From NCBI GenBank assembly GCA_009801015.1, contig VHZZ01001439.1:135761-187249 (forward strand): DNA of 51,489 nucleotides, in the 5' to 3' direction. Positions within the stretch are counted from its first letter, which is position 1, and the number at the start of each line of letters is the position of its first letter. Below are positions 33,973 through 44,703 of this stretch, one piece after another. The position numbers and the translations under genes were made by a program. This stretch comes from Silene noctiflora. Taxonomy: Eukaryota > Streptophyta > Magnoliopsida > Caryophyllales > Caryophyllaceae. The notes beneath the pieces were generated by a model. The model had not been told where the DNA came from. It was given only the letters and a program-made list of their open reading frames with translations, and did no database searches.

Positions 33973-35661
33973 ATGGTGGAAGAGAAAGAGCATGGGAATA
34001 TAATAGATGATGGGACAGCTGAGGAATGGTTAGTAAATGCTCAGGAGCTAGTTCCTGGAGCACTTAGTAAAGCAAAACAAGTCAAGGGATTTCCGGGGAG
34101 ATGGAAGATGATCATATCGAAATTGGAGCAAATCCCATCACGTTTATCTGATTTGTCGACTCATCCGTGTTTTTCAAAGAATACTCTTTGTAAGGAGCAA
34201 TTACAGGCGGTTTCAAAGACATTGAACGAGGTGGTTGAGATGGCCGAGATGTGTATTCATGAGAAATATGAAGGGAAGCTCAGGATGCAAAGCAATCTTG
34301 ATTCGTTGTCAGGGAAATTGGACTTAAATCTCCGGGATTGTGGGTTGTTGATCAAGACGGGTGTTTTAGGGGAGGTCACGATGCCTTCAGTTTCTTCAAG
34401 CTCATCATCAACTGATCAATCAGATAACTCAACCCACAGTAATATAAGGGAGTTGCTTGCCCGACTTCAAATTGGGCATTTAGAGTCAAAGCATAAGGCT
34501 CTCGATACACTTGTCGAGATTATGAAGGAAGATGAGAAGAACGTGTTGAACGTTTTAGGAAGGAGCAATATTGCTGCTTTAGTTCAGCTATTAACAGCAA
34601 CTTCCCCTAGGATCCGAGAAAAGACTGTGACTGTGATCTGTTCATTAGCGGAATCAGGGTCCTGTGAAAATTGGCTAGTTTCGGAAGGAGTTCTTCCGCC
34701 ACTTATAAGACTAGTGGAATCTGGTAGTCCTATTGGGAAAGAGAAAGCAACCATCTCCCTTCAAAGGCTATCGATGTCGTGTGAAGTGGCTCGAGCGATT
34801 GTTGGGCATGGTGGTATTAGACCCTTGATTGATATTTGCAAAGGTGGTGATTCTGTTTCTCAGGCTGCAGGAGCTAGCACATTGAAAAATATATCAGGTG
34901 TTCCTGAGGTTCGACAAGCATTAGCTGAAGAAGGGATTGTTCGGCTGATGATCAATCTTCTTGATTGTGGAATCTTGTTGGGATCTAAGGAATATGCAGC
35001 AGAATGCTTGCAGAATCTTACTTCGAGCAACGAAGCTCTTCGAAGGTCAGTTGTTTCCGAGGGTGGAATCCCGAGCCTGCTCGGGTACTTAGATGGACCG
35101 TTGCCTCAAGAGCCCGCAATGGGGGCATTAAGGAACTTGGTGGGGTCCGTTCCAATAGAGTCACTGGAAGCACACGGATTTCTCCCAAGGTTAGTCCACG
35201 TGCTGCGATCAGGATCTGTTGGAGCGCAGCAAGCAGGCGCTTCTGCAATTTGTCGAATATGTAACTCAGACGAGGTTAAGAAAATGGTGGCTGACGCGGG
35301 TTGTATTCCTTTGCTAATCAAGATGCTCGAAGCAAAGACTAATAGTGCTAGAGAGATTGCAGCACAAGCACTTTCAACCCTAATTACACTTTCACATAAT
35401 TGTAGGGAAGTGAAGAAGGATGACAAGAGTGTGCCCAACTTGGTTCAATTACTCGACCCAAACCCATTAAACACCGCCAAGAAATACGCTGTATCATGCT
35501 TGCTCGCTCTCTCATCGAGCAAGAAATGCAAGAAACCAATGGTGTCATACGGGGCAATCGGTTACTTAAAAAAGCTGACAGAGATGGATGTTCCCGGTGC
35601 CAAGAAGCTGCTCGAGCGATTAGAAAGAGGGAGGTTAAAGAGTTTGTTTAGCCGAAAATGA
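33973..35661 (+). CDS. Armadillo-repeat protein (At2g45720/At1g01830-like), 562 aa
   Basis: Single coding exon. The start is the ATG in ACCATGG at 33973, after an in-frame stop at 33908; an upstream reading from TTG is not needed. The N-terminal part (about 15-135) is a conserved helical region with WKMIISKLEQIPS, HPCFSKNTLCKEQLQAV and LDLNLRDCGLLIKTGVLGE. A serine-rich linker (about 138-152) follows, then tandem ARM repeats to about residue 530 (for example NIAALVQLLTATSPRIREK and EKATISLQRLSM), ending in GAKKLLERLERGRLKSLFSRK. This order and length match a plant family annotated as ARM superfamily or vacuolar protein 8-like, with no U-box. ARM solenoids bind other proteins; the partner is unknown. 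Intact, no internal introns. Confidence 0.93.
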   Translation: MVEEKEHGNIIDDGTAEEWLVNAQELVPGALSKAKQVKGFPGRWKMIISKLEQIPSRLSDLSTHPCFSKNTLCKEQLQAVSKTLNEVVEMAEMCIHEKYEGKLRMQSNLDSLSGKLDLNLRDCGLLIKTGVLGEVTMPSVSSSSSSTDQSDNSTHSNIRELLARLQIGHLESKHKALDTLVEIMKEDEKNVLNVLGRSNIAALVQLLTATSPRIREKTVTVICSLAESGSCENWLVSEGVLPPLIRLVESGSPIGKEKATISLQRLSMSCEVARAIVGHGGIRPLIDICKGGDSVSQAAGASTLKNISGVPEVRQALAEEGIVRLMINLLDCGILLGSKEYAAECLQNLTSSNEALRRSVVSEGGIPSLLGYLDGPLPQEPAMGALRNLVGSVPIESLEAHGFLPRLVHVLRSGSVGAQQAGASAICRICNSDEVKKMVADAGCIPLLIKMLEAKTNSAREIAAQALSTLITLSHNCREVKKDDKSVPNLVQLLDPNPLNTAKKYAVSCLLALSSSKKCKKPMVSYGAIGYLKKLTEMDVPGAKKLLERLERGRLKSLFSRK

Positions 35662-36080
35662 GTCGAGACCCGAGCAAAAATTGCTTCTTTTTAACAAAGT
35701 TTATGTTTATTATGATGATCCATGTTTCATAGCCTATATGAAACATCATCTGCAAGAAAAAAAAAAAGTGTAATTTAAAGTAGTTAAAGCTCAAACTGAG
35801 TGTTAATCCCTTAATTAATAATAGTGTTTGTGTTGTAATCTTGGAAATAATTTTTCACTAAAACTTTAGAGTGACGGTTTTTCAATAAGTTAATTTTAAG
35901 TGTGACGATGTTCTTAGATGCAAATATTTCATTGCAGCATCTTTCTTAAAGTTTCTGTTTATCTTTGCAAACCTGAACTAGATCAGGAAAAGTGTAGCTA
36001 ATCTGGCTTGAATGAAACGATCAAGCTCTAGGTAGTTTCGATTCCTGGTTCCGACCCTGATCAGATACATATAAAATGTT

Positions 36081-36264
36081 CACAAATTCTCATTGAAGAC
36101 GGGCACTATCCGTCACAAGCTGAAGACGGATAGTGCCCCTCTCACAATAAGCAAGTGGCATTATCCATGTGATGCTCCATTTCACCCCACTTGCTTTATT
36201 GTGAGAGACTAGTATCCGTCTTCAGCTTGTGACGGATAGTGTCCGTCACAAGCAAGACGCTTTG
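36081..36264. mobile_element. MITE of the CACAAATTCTC family, 184 bp
   Basis: CACAAATTCTCATTGAAGAC at the left, AAGCAAGACGCTTTG at the right, with internal GAAGACGGATAGTG and inverted partners. It is flanked by perfect 9-bp repeats TAAAATGTT (36072-36080 and 36265-36273). It lies about 420 bp downstream of the armadillo gene. Confidence 0.9.
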
Positions 36265-36273
36265 TAAAATGTT

Positions 36274-36920
36274 ATGGAGACAATGTGAGGGTCTACAAAA
36301 TGTGCATAAGATTGAAAACATGTGATACATTTGTAAGCAAATGTTTCCAATCCAATACATAATTCCAAGCACATAATTTATTCATCAACTACATTACAAA
36401 TGATTGATTAATTGGATAAGACAGCTTGTTTTAACTTGTTTATTTAGTACAATTATTGTTGTGTAAGCAAGATAGTTAACCAGTCTTAACTCCATACAAG
36501 TCATCAAAATCCTATAAATCAATGGCCGAGATCGTATCAGGGTTACCGGTGCTTGAACTTTAAACTTAGAACTAGGAAACCGGAAAATCCCATTCGAACT
36601 GTTTGAAATTTGACATGACAAAATCTAAAATCTTGGTATGCAAAATCCGGCACGTTTAAAAGGATTTCAATCCTATTTGTCTGAACCTGGTCGGAATGAA
36701 GTCGAGTTGACCAAGGATGGGTATATCCCGATTCTAACTCAATTCGACGAATGATGTGATATTCTAATAGTAAATTTGCATGACAATTATCGTTGTAAGA
36801 TCAAATTAACATTTATCACAAATGATTTCACCTATAATAAGAAATAAACGTGGAAGTAGTTATTAAACCTCTAAAATATCGGTCAAACATAAACTATCGG
36901 TCTACCGCGAATCCGCGATA
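36274..36920. other. Intergenic, no feature recognised
   Basis: AT-rich sequence between the MITE and the 130-bp duplication. No credible open frame or repeat was found. Confidence 0.5.
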
Positions 36921-36924
36921 AACA

Positions 36925-37694
36925 TAAGAAAACATATCCGATAATTTAATTGATAACAAATCGATTTACACCTAAATTTTGTCGCTTGAGGGTAACCTCA
37001 ACCCAACTCAATCAGAAGTGAAATCAACCCAACAAACTTAAAAACCCGAGATTTAAGAAAACATATCCGCTTTATCAGTCAGGAACTTCATAAGCGCATA
37101 TTCCTTTTCTTGTGGAAACTTCATAAGCGCATATTCCTTTTCTTGTGGAGTTTGCAATTCAATGAGAGCGGAGATGCGAGCCCTAGTAGTAGGCCTTGAG
37201 CATGCCAGGCAGATTGGAGTTAAAAAGCTCCTAGTTCACATGGATAATTCATCCTGTGTCAGCTTTATCCGTCAGGAACAACTCTTGAGCAATAGCCTCC
37301 GTCCCCTGGTCCAACATTGTATTGCTTTAACCAGACTCGAAGGATGGACAGTAAATATCAACCATGTTTTCCGTGAAGCGAAGTTGCTGATTGGTTAGCC
37401 AATGAAGGGGTTAATTCCAGCCCTACTACTTTCTTTTATGATCAGCCTCCGGATGGTCTAAGAACGATTCTTCGGGAGGATGCGCTCGGGGTTGCTATTC
37501 CCCGTATTGTTCCTATGTAACGTTTCTCTTGTATCGGGGCTTAGCCCCTCTTTCGCACCAAAAAAAAAACATATCCGCTAATTTAGTTGATAACAAATCG
37601 ATTTATACCTAAACCTTGTCGCTTGAGGATAACCTCAACCCGACTCAATCAGAAGTGACATCAACCCAACAAACTCAAAAACCCGAGATTTAAT
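36925..37694. repeat. 130-bp tandem duplication split by a LINE
   Basis: 36925-37053 (from AACATATCCGATAATTTAAT to AAACCCGAGATTTAA) recurs at 37054-37067 plus 37568-37694. The second copy is interrupted after AACATATCCGCT by the LINE insertion. The copies are about 93% alike. Confidence 0.85.
37068..37567 (+). mobile_element. 5'-truncated L1-type LINE (RNase H end)
   Basis: The plus strand encodes the end of a plant L1 ORF2 RNase H domain: EMRALVVGLEHARQIGVKKL, then VHMDNSSCVSFI, then LEGWTVNINHVFREA. One frameshift near 37380 separates this from VADWLANEGVNSS and a short tail ending IVPM. The 3' end has CGGGGCTTAGCCCCTCTTTC and a short A-run. Flanking AAAACATATCCGCT repeats (37054-37067 and 37564-37577) are the target duplication. 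Near the 5' end a 33-bp unit (ACTTCATAAGCGCATATTCC onward) is repeated twice at 37084-37150. Dead copy. Confidence 0.8.
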
Positions 37695-37759
37695 AACCAT
37701 TCCAACGAGTTAAGCAAGTGAAAATAAAAAAACAAAAAAGTAAGAAGAAAGACAGAATT

Positions 37760-37870
37760 TGTGTTTTTATTTAGATTGGAAAAAAGAGGACCAAACAAGC
37801 ACTTATCAATTCCGATAAAACTCTTTATACTTGCAAAAGATAAGGATCAACTACAATTTCCTACTTCCAG
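37760..37870 (+). promoter_or_regulatory. Candidate 5'UTR exon shared by or belonging to BLOS1
   Basis: The leader ends CTTCCAG at 37870 on a GTAAATTATT donor, and the acceptor TTCCTCAG at 38686 lies 44 bases before the BLOS1 ATG. The intron-like sequence after the donor (37970-38340) has a relative upstream of PEX11 (40390-40660). The exon might instead have been the PEX11 leader originally. Confidence 0.4.
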
Positions 37871-38730
37871 GTAAATTATTCTTTTAATTAAATCCCTTTA
37901 ATTTGAAAAAACCCTCTATTTATTTTTGTTATTAATATCAAATATTTAATCTTGGTAAGTTTAATTTAATGTTTTAGTTTTGTGGGTTGTCTGAAGAATC
38001 TAACTTTTGGCTTTGTTTATGAATTCTTTTGGTTTGTGATTGTGAATCTTGTGATTTTGCTTTATTTAAGTTGACTATAAATTATGTGATCTGGGTTTTT
38101 TTATGAGCTGTTGATTTCTCATAGCTCTAATTGTACAGTTAGTCAAGCGGATCCGGAATACAAGAGAATGCCCATATTAGTGTAGGAGTAGTTATCAAAG
38201 AACCCGTTTTCGATATACTTCTGAGATGTGATGATCTTGTGTGTTTGTATGTGACTTGGTGGTTGTTGGGTTTTGGTTGGAATTTAGGAAGAAGCCCTTT
38301 TTAAGTGAGGATTATCATATGAAGTTATGTAATGTACACAATTTATATGATATGATATGCTTAATTAACCCTGCCTAGGTTAGATCTTGAATACTTGTGT
38401 AAACCCGCCTTAGGGTAACTAACTTATTGTAGAACCATTATATTTAGAAATTAAGTTCAATTCTTATCTGTTATTATCAACGACCGTCTTAGATGGTGAT
38501 CGTTTTCCTATTGATGGTCACCATGTTACCAACAATGGTGATCTTTACTACTTCATATCTTGGTTCTTTTATCATTAGTGAGACCGCTTTAAATAACACA
38601 TACTCGGGTCAGATGCCAAAAAATCGTTTTTAGTAATCCTAGAAAGGAACTTAAATAGCCCGATTCTGCTCCTCTTTCTTCCTCAGCATATATTCTCTAC
38701 TTCACCTGTGAGAACTAAGGGGAGCGTAAG

Positions 38731-39263
38731 ATGTCGTCAACAGCAGTGGTTGGGCGTGGAGTGGCGTCAACGCAAAGAAAAGAGGGGAATGATGGACTTG
38801 AAGCCTCCCTAGCGAATATGCTTCATCAACATAACATCTCTGCGGCGTCTCTTCGTCACCAAACGGGTTTGTTCGCATACCCTTATATTCGTATTAATTG
38901 AAAGAGAGTGGGTGGTGCGTTTTTGTGTACTAGATTGGTTACTGATAGTATGATAAAATATCGGCAGAGATGGCAAAGAAGGAGGCGATAAGGGCGGGAA
39001 CGCGAGTGTCAGAAGTTTTGGTAGAGGCAGTGAATGGTGGGGTGGAAGAATGCTTCCTCAATGAGAAGCAGATCGAAATGGAAATTCGATCCCTATCGGT
39101 CTCTGTGGCTCGTTTCCACAAGCAGACCCATCAATGGCTGACTGCTTCCCGTGCTCTCAATGATGCTGTCAAGGAAATCGGGGATTTTGAAAACTGGATG
39201 AATGTCATGCTTTTTGACTGTCATAACATCACTGCTGCCATCCGCAATATTCACCAATCTTGA
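38731..39263 (+). CDS. BLOS1: BLOC-1 subunit 1 (BLOS1/GCN5L1) homologue, 143 aa
   Basis: Exon 1 is 38731-38866 and exon 2 is 38968-39263, with a 101-bp GT-AG intron; the junction codon is Glu46 (G/AG). The protein is almost all helical, with the family core AKKEAIRAGTRVSEVLVEAV, NGGVEECFLNEKQIEMEI, the coiled coil SVSVARFHKQTHQWL, and the diagnostic VKEIGDFENWMNVM and ITAAIRNI. In Arabidopsis BLOS1 acts in a BLOC-1-like complex in endosomal sorting toward the vacuole (family knowledge). The length is typical. Flanked by L1 LINE remains on both sides, but with its intron kept, so it is not a retrocopy. Confidence 0.92.
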
Positions 39264-39594
39264 TTTCCTTATATTCTTTTTATAGTCTAGTGTGTCACGT
39301 TGAATTGAATATCAACGATCATGTATACAGACATTCCAGCTACTCCTTACTCTTTATCTCCTGTGTGTTTATGTACGTAATATTCATGGACAGCTCCTTT
39401 TGCCTTTGCAATATTTATATTATTAAATTTCGCTGGTCTTTTTGAAGGACTTCTACTTCATCGTAAGTCTTCTTTTACAAATTCTTCTGTGATTTCTCCG
39501 TGGTCATGATGTCTTGTGAATGTCCACGTTGGCTCCCTGGTTCTCTTATTTGCTTGGTGAAAAAGCCTTCCGTGACAACCTTGTCCAGTGCGAT

Positions 39595-40265
39595 GAGAGG
39601 CATTTGTTGGAAATGCAGGGGGTTGAAATACCTTATGACCTTTGCAATTAGCAAAATTAGGGTCCTTTTAGCTACTACTAATAATATAGATTTTATGTGA
39701 GACTAACTACTGTATAGGTAGAAGTCCTAATATTGCTTAGGTCACTTGGTTTCGAGTTTCGACAGTTGTGATAGTGTAGATGTTAATGGTGCAAAGGGTG
39801 GCCTATGGTTAGGTTGGAGGAAGGTTGGTTTGCTGGTAGGTTCCCTAACCTCATAATACTCTTTGCAAACAGCTCTTTTGGTAATCAGTGGTACTTGTGC
39901 CTTGTTAAAAGACGAGCCATGTCATGCTAAAAGGGGAAGAAGTTTGGTACCGTCTTTGGTCATGATAGCGTACTTTGATAACCAGTTTTAACCTATCGGG
40001 GACTTCAACCAAGTTAATCATCTGTGGGGTGTACTCTCGGGAAATCAGTACTCGCCCAGTGGCTTCATTTTATCCACAATTGGAAGCTGACGCACAGGTA
40101 ATGTCATATTATATAAAAAGGATCTAGATGTATGTGGTGGGTCTCTTTTAAGGGTTACTTTACGAGGTGGGAAATAGGAAGAACGGAGAACAAGTTTACA
40201 GAAGATTAGATAAGGTGTATGGTTCAGATGACTGGTCGATCGGGCCATTAGATAAGTTTGATTAA
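39595..40265 (+). mobile_element. Degenerate L1-type LINE fragment (endonuclease region)
   Basis: Broken plus-strand frames resemble the start of plant L1 ORF2: MRGICWKCRGLKYL near 39594, GGLWLGW near 39800, IGDFNQVNHLWG near 39997 (the GDFN motif of the endonuclease), and RRLDKVYGSDDWS near 40202. Stops and shifts separate them. No poly(A) tail was found. Confidence 0.6.
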
Positions 40266-40389
40266 AACGGTCTTACAATAAGTGAATGTAAGGCAGTTTG
40301 GAACAAAGATTCCTGAATTGACCCTTGCAGGTTTAATTAGGCATATCGTATAAAAATATCATTTTATATGAGTGAATAGATATTTTGAG

Positions 40390-40660
40390 GGTTGTCGCAG
40401 TTTTCTTTTAGGTTTGTCGCAATATTTAGCATTTTTGCTTTGTTTATGAATTTTTGTTTGGTGATTGTGATTCTTAATGAATTGGCTTCATGTAATTTGA
40501 CTACAAATGATGTGGTTTGTTGTTTCTTCAAACATGGATTTTCTTAGCTTAAGCTACATGTTTCTCTGTGGTGTGGAGTTTGGTTATTAGGATTCACTGG
40601 GGTTTGGTTGGCAACTTGAGAAAGAGTTGTTAAGCCCGGATGATCAGATGACTTCATGAA
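40390..40660 (+). repeat. Second copy of the BLOS1 5'UTR-intron segment
   Basis: Similar in order to 37970-38340: CTTTGTTTATGAATT, GGTGATTGTGA, TGACTA-AAAT-ATGTG, GGGTTTGGTTGG and GATGACTTCATGA blocks. The copies are diverged, roughly 70-75%. The two copies bracket BLOS1, and this one lies upstream of PEX11. Confidence 0.55.
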
Positions 40661-41433
40661 TATGATAAAATATTAATGTTTTGTACAAAGATTTTTTTTT
40701 TTTCCGGAATGATTCCTAGATTCATATATCAATGCTGTGAGTTGGATAAGAAGTGATTAGTCTTGATAGGTGAATGGAAGACGTATAAATTTTTTAAAAT
40801 TTGGTGATATTGATATTACAACCGTCTTTATTGGCTTTCAACTGTTGATGGCTGGTATTTCAGTCACTTTGATCTTTCTTTAATGGAAAGTTTGGACCTT
40901 TTAAAAGCCTTGAGGTGGTACATGTGGTGGCATATGGGTGTTTTGATATTTCCCTGGCGGTGGTGTCGTATCTCTTCGACCTTGACCAAAGATGGGAGAT
41001 TTATTGGCTATAGATTGTAAGCGGGGGATTGGTTTACAAAGCTTGACATTGCAAGAGATTATAAACGGGGAATAGGATTTCAATTGCAACTGGCGGGATG
41101 CATAGCACTAAAACATAGTTTTAATCTGTTTTTCCGTCATGCATTTGCAGGAAGTGTGATGTTTTCTTGTTGGAAAACTTTGGTTTCACATATGAGTTCT
41201 ACTCATTTACTGAATTATTTTGTGTTGGGTTTTCTTACCATGCTCCTCGAGTTGTACATGGTAATATTTAGCTCACATTATGACCTTAAATTTCGGGTGA
41301 AAATTCTGTATTTTTACCGTTGGCTCCGAAATTGTTTCAACTTTTGTCTATAATTTTTTAAGTTAATTATGGGGTGTTCTGTAATTTTTCTGGCAATAGG
41401 TTGACTTTATAGGCACTGTATTGCAGATAAAAT

Positions 41434-43409
41434 ATGAGTCTCCTAGATGTTCCAAGGGCTGAACTTGGTCTTTTGGTTCTATATCTGAACAAAGCAGAAG
41501 CTAGGGATAAGTTATGCAGAGCAATCCAATATGGCTCTAAATTTGCGAGTAATGGAGAGCCTGGTACTGCTCAAAATGTTGACAAATCAACCAGTTTGGC
41601 CAGAAAAGTCTTCCGTCTCTTCAAGGTCAGTCTTGAAAATAGTTTCTAGTTAGAACCCCCGTTTAAAACTTATCGCTCCCATTTTATTTTGCTGGTCACT
41701 TATGTCAACGTTGACCATTAATTTCTCCACTTATACATTGGAAATTATTCATATTATTGTTTCAAAAATATGTAAGAATTATATATTGTGAGCAAATATC
41801 GGGTAAATTTGACATCATCTGACCAACAAAATCAACTGAGGCAACTGTATTCGAGAATTGGGATGGTCAGGAAGGATTTTGATCCGATATAGTTTACTTG
41901 TCTTTCATTTTGGGTTTTACAATAAAACCATGAAGATAACCTATGTACTGGCTTTTTTGTTACAGTTTGTTAATGATTTGCACGCTCTTATTAGCCCGAC
42001 TCCTGCTGGAACTCCTCTTCCCCTTGTTTTACTTGGAAAGGTATTTTAAGCTCCCCGGTTTTATATTTCATGTTGATCATATTATTGACTAAAAGATCTG
42101 ATTTTTTTTTTTCACATTCCAGTCCAAAAATGCCCTACTGTCCACATTTCTGTTCCTTGACCAAATTGTTTGGCTTGGTAGAAGCGGCATCTATCAGGTC
42201 TGTGATCTTATCTCTCTCTGTTCAACCGCAGTCGCAGATTTTAATAAAAAGTGAGTTGTGCTTGTGTGGTGAGGGGAAGGGGGATGGTCTAGTTTGAATT
42301 TTGAAGTCTGGCTTAAATCTTGTACTCCGTAGAATATAATTACTACATAACCAAGATAATTGGGGGATGAGATCTGAGGGGCTCCGGCTTCTGCTCAACT
42401 TTTATAAAATCCTCCGCAGTCCAAAATGCTTATTGTGTGACTCTTAAGTGCCGCTGTTAATGTTGATAGAACAAGGAGAAGACTGACGTGATTGGGAAGA
42501 TATCTCTTTATTGTTGGATGAGCTCATCTGTCTGCAGTACTTTAGTTGAGGTTTGTGTTTCTCTATTCAACCTTCAGCCATGTCTATACCTAATTGCATC
42601 GTTGAGCAACGAAAACGGTGTGTAGTAAGTTTGTAAAATTGGTTTATTCAGCTAGGCGAACTTGGAAGACTTGCTGCATCAATGAAGAAATTGGAAAAGG
42701 AGCTGAAGGGCAGTGATAAACATCAGGTAAGCGTATACTTCCTTTGTCCATGAATAAACTTCAAGTATACGTATTTATTTTTGAAAAGCGTTGTATTTAA
42801 GTTCAAAAATTTCCTTCTCTTTACAAAATTGATTTGTGCCCCCATCATTAAATCGAGTTATATTTTGACGAGCTGGTTTGGGAACGAATGCAGAATGAGC
42901 AATACAAAGGTAAAGTAGAGAAGTTCAATGAGAGATCACTGGCTCTGGTTAAAGCTGCCATGGATATTGTTGTTGCCGCTGGTCTTCTTCAGTTGGCTCC
43001 CAAGAAAATCAATGCTCGAGTCACGGGTGCATTTGGATTTACTACATCTCTCATCTCTTGCTATCAGGTGGCCTGCAGTCAATTTTTTTTTTTTTTTGCT
43101 TCTTGATGAGATATGTAGCCATCCATGTCTAGAAGTCGACTTTAACTCAAATTGACTGGATCCGGCAACACTCAAAATGACTAATCTGAAATTAAAAAAA
43201 CTCGGTAATCACAATCTGAAATGTCCAACCTTGAACTGTCGGACCTGAAATGGCCTGTACCCATCTGACCCTAATTTGTAACACGGTTGCAAAGTCTACT
43301 GGCAGCGTTGTCTTCAGTATAAATTATGAGTTTTGTGTTAGTAACTAATAAAATCTTCTCTCAATTGATGCAGTTGCTTCCATCTCGCCCCAAGTCGAAG
43401 ATATGTTGA
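41434..43409 (+). CDS. PEX11: Peroxisomal membrane protein 11 (PEX11 C/D/E type), 235 aa
   Basis: Promotes peroxisome elongation and proliferation at the peroxisomal membrane (family knowledge). The seven coding exons are 41434-41625, 41966-42040, 42123-42197, 42470-42550, 42652-42726, 42894-43067 and 43374-43409; all junctions are phase 0 with GT-AG borders, 708 nt in all. The start follows an acceptor TTGCAG at 41426, so there is a 5'UTR intron. Family marks include NKAEARDKLCRAIQYG, SLARKVFRLFKFVNDLH, LLSTFLFLDQIVWLGRSGIY and, near the C-terminus, VVAAGLLQLAPKKIN followed by RVTGAFGFTTSLISCYQLLP. The end is PSRPKSKIC. The length equals the Arabidopsis C/D/E subgroup. Convergent with the F-box gene. 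Confidence 0.94.
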
Positions 43410-44703
43410 ATGAATCAAGTCTCGTCTTTCAAGTGTTGGAACTTGGAAGTTATCGTGGTAGGCCTGTATCTGTAAAATTATAATAGGGTGGCATTCTCAC
43501 TGTTAATTAAGAAGCATCCCCTGTACTGTATTTGTCGTCTTCAGTTCCGACTTACTGTTTATAACAATAATACATGTTTTTAAGGAAATGTTGCCTCATA
43601 TATAGTACAACACTGCTTTGGAATTTCAGCTTTAGTGAAACATTCTGAAACCAGTCTGAAAATCGATTGATTTGGGAAGAAGATGGGTTTCGAAAAGCCA
43701 GAGTTGAGAAAAGTGTAACGCGTGGTTTGCAAGAACCCGACTTTGCATATATGGCTTTTGAATGTTGAACCACAATAACATAGCTCGCGTCTCATGAATA
43801 AAGCAAGTGATTTTATTAGGCAGATTAGACATTGCTTTATCGCTGACTACTGGCTTCTGAGGCACAGGTGTACAGGCAAAAGAGACTGCTGTTTACTGTA
43901 GCAACTCCATTCTCAAACGGTAAAAAGCTTCTCTTGTCGAAAGTTATTCACAGATTGATGACACTAACCACAGCCCGGAGTTAACTTTAATCAGATCATT
44001 AACAGCATGAAAACATTTATTTTCTGTGCGTAGCCTCACTCGCAAAAGGAGGTTATTGTCAACAACTTATACATGATATTGGCTGCTGTTAAGGCGTTGT
44101 TGCCCTAAAAGACTGAAGCATTAAAAAAAAAAAAAAAAAAGAAAGAAAAAGAAGAAAAAAAAGCGAAAAACTATTGTACATTGAAGCTAAATTGAACTGA
44201 AAAAACGAATATTCAGCATGGCATCCTGAGATCGGAGGCATTTTAGTTTTATGAATATGGTACGTGTACGATTTGTTTTCTCCCACCATGACCAACTTGT
44301 ACTATATGGTAACTTTATATTACTGGTATACAGTTGACGTCACTTTGATCGATTTGGAGAGGAAATTAGTTGTGTGCAAGAACAAAGGCGGTTTGAAATA
44401 AAAGGGTTGCTCAGGAAGACCCGAGGAAATGATCAGTTGAAATCCTAGGTTAAAAACCTTAGGTTTCATGTATTGTGAATAAAAACTTGATAATTGTTTT
44501 TCGAATTCCTAACTTGTTTTCCCCACCATAGCGATCAAGGCTAAGTCAACTGCATAAAGCTTATAAAGTTAACCGCTTGATACGATTAGTCATAGTGGAT
44601 CAAAAATCAAACGCGAATGGTACCATCTGCACAAAACCTCGAAGTTCCAAGAGAAATATGCCAAACTTTAGGAGTACCACACGATTTTCGGGGAAAACAT
44701 AAA
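43410..44703. other. Intergenic region between convergent PEX11 and F-box genes
   Basis: Holds the 3'UTRs and a purine tract (A-run then GAAAGAAAAAGAAG at 44121-44168). No further gene was recognised; short open frames here lack family marks. Confidence 0.6.

Noticed and set aside
35004-35438. Overlapping open frames on both strands inside the armadillo gene
   Set aside because: Shadows of the real coding frame with no family marks.
38731-39263. BLOS1 as a retrocopy because LINE pieces lie on both sides
   Set aside because: It retains a GT-AG intron within the coding region and has no poly(A) tract or flanking duplication.
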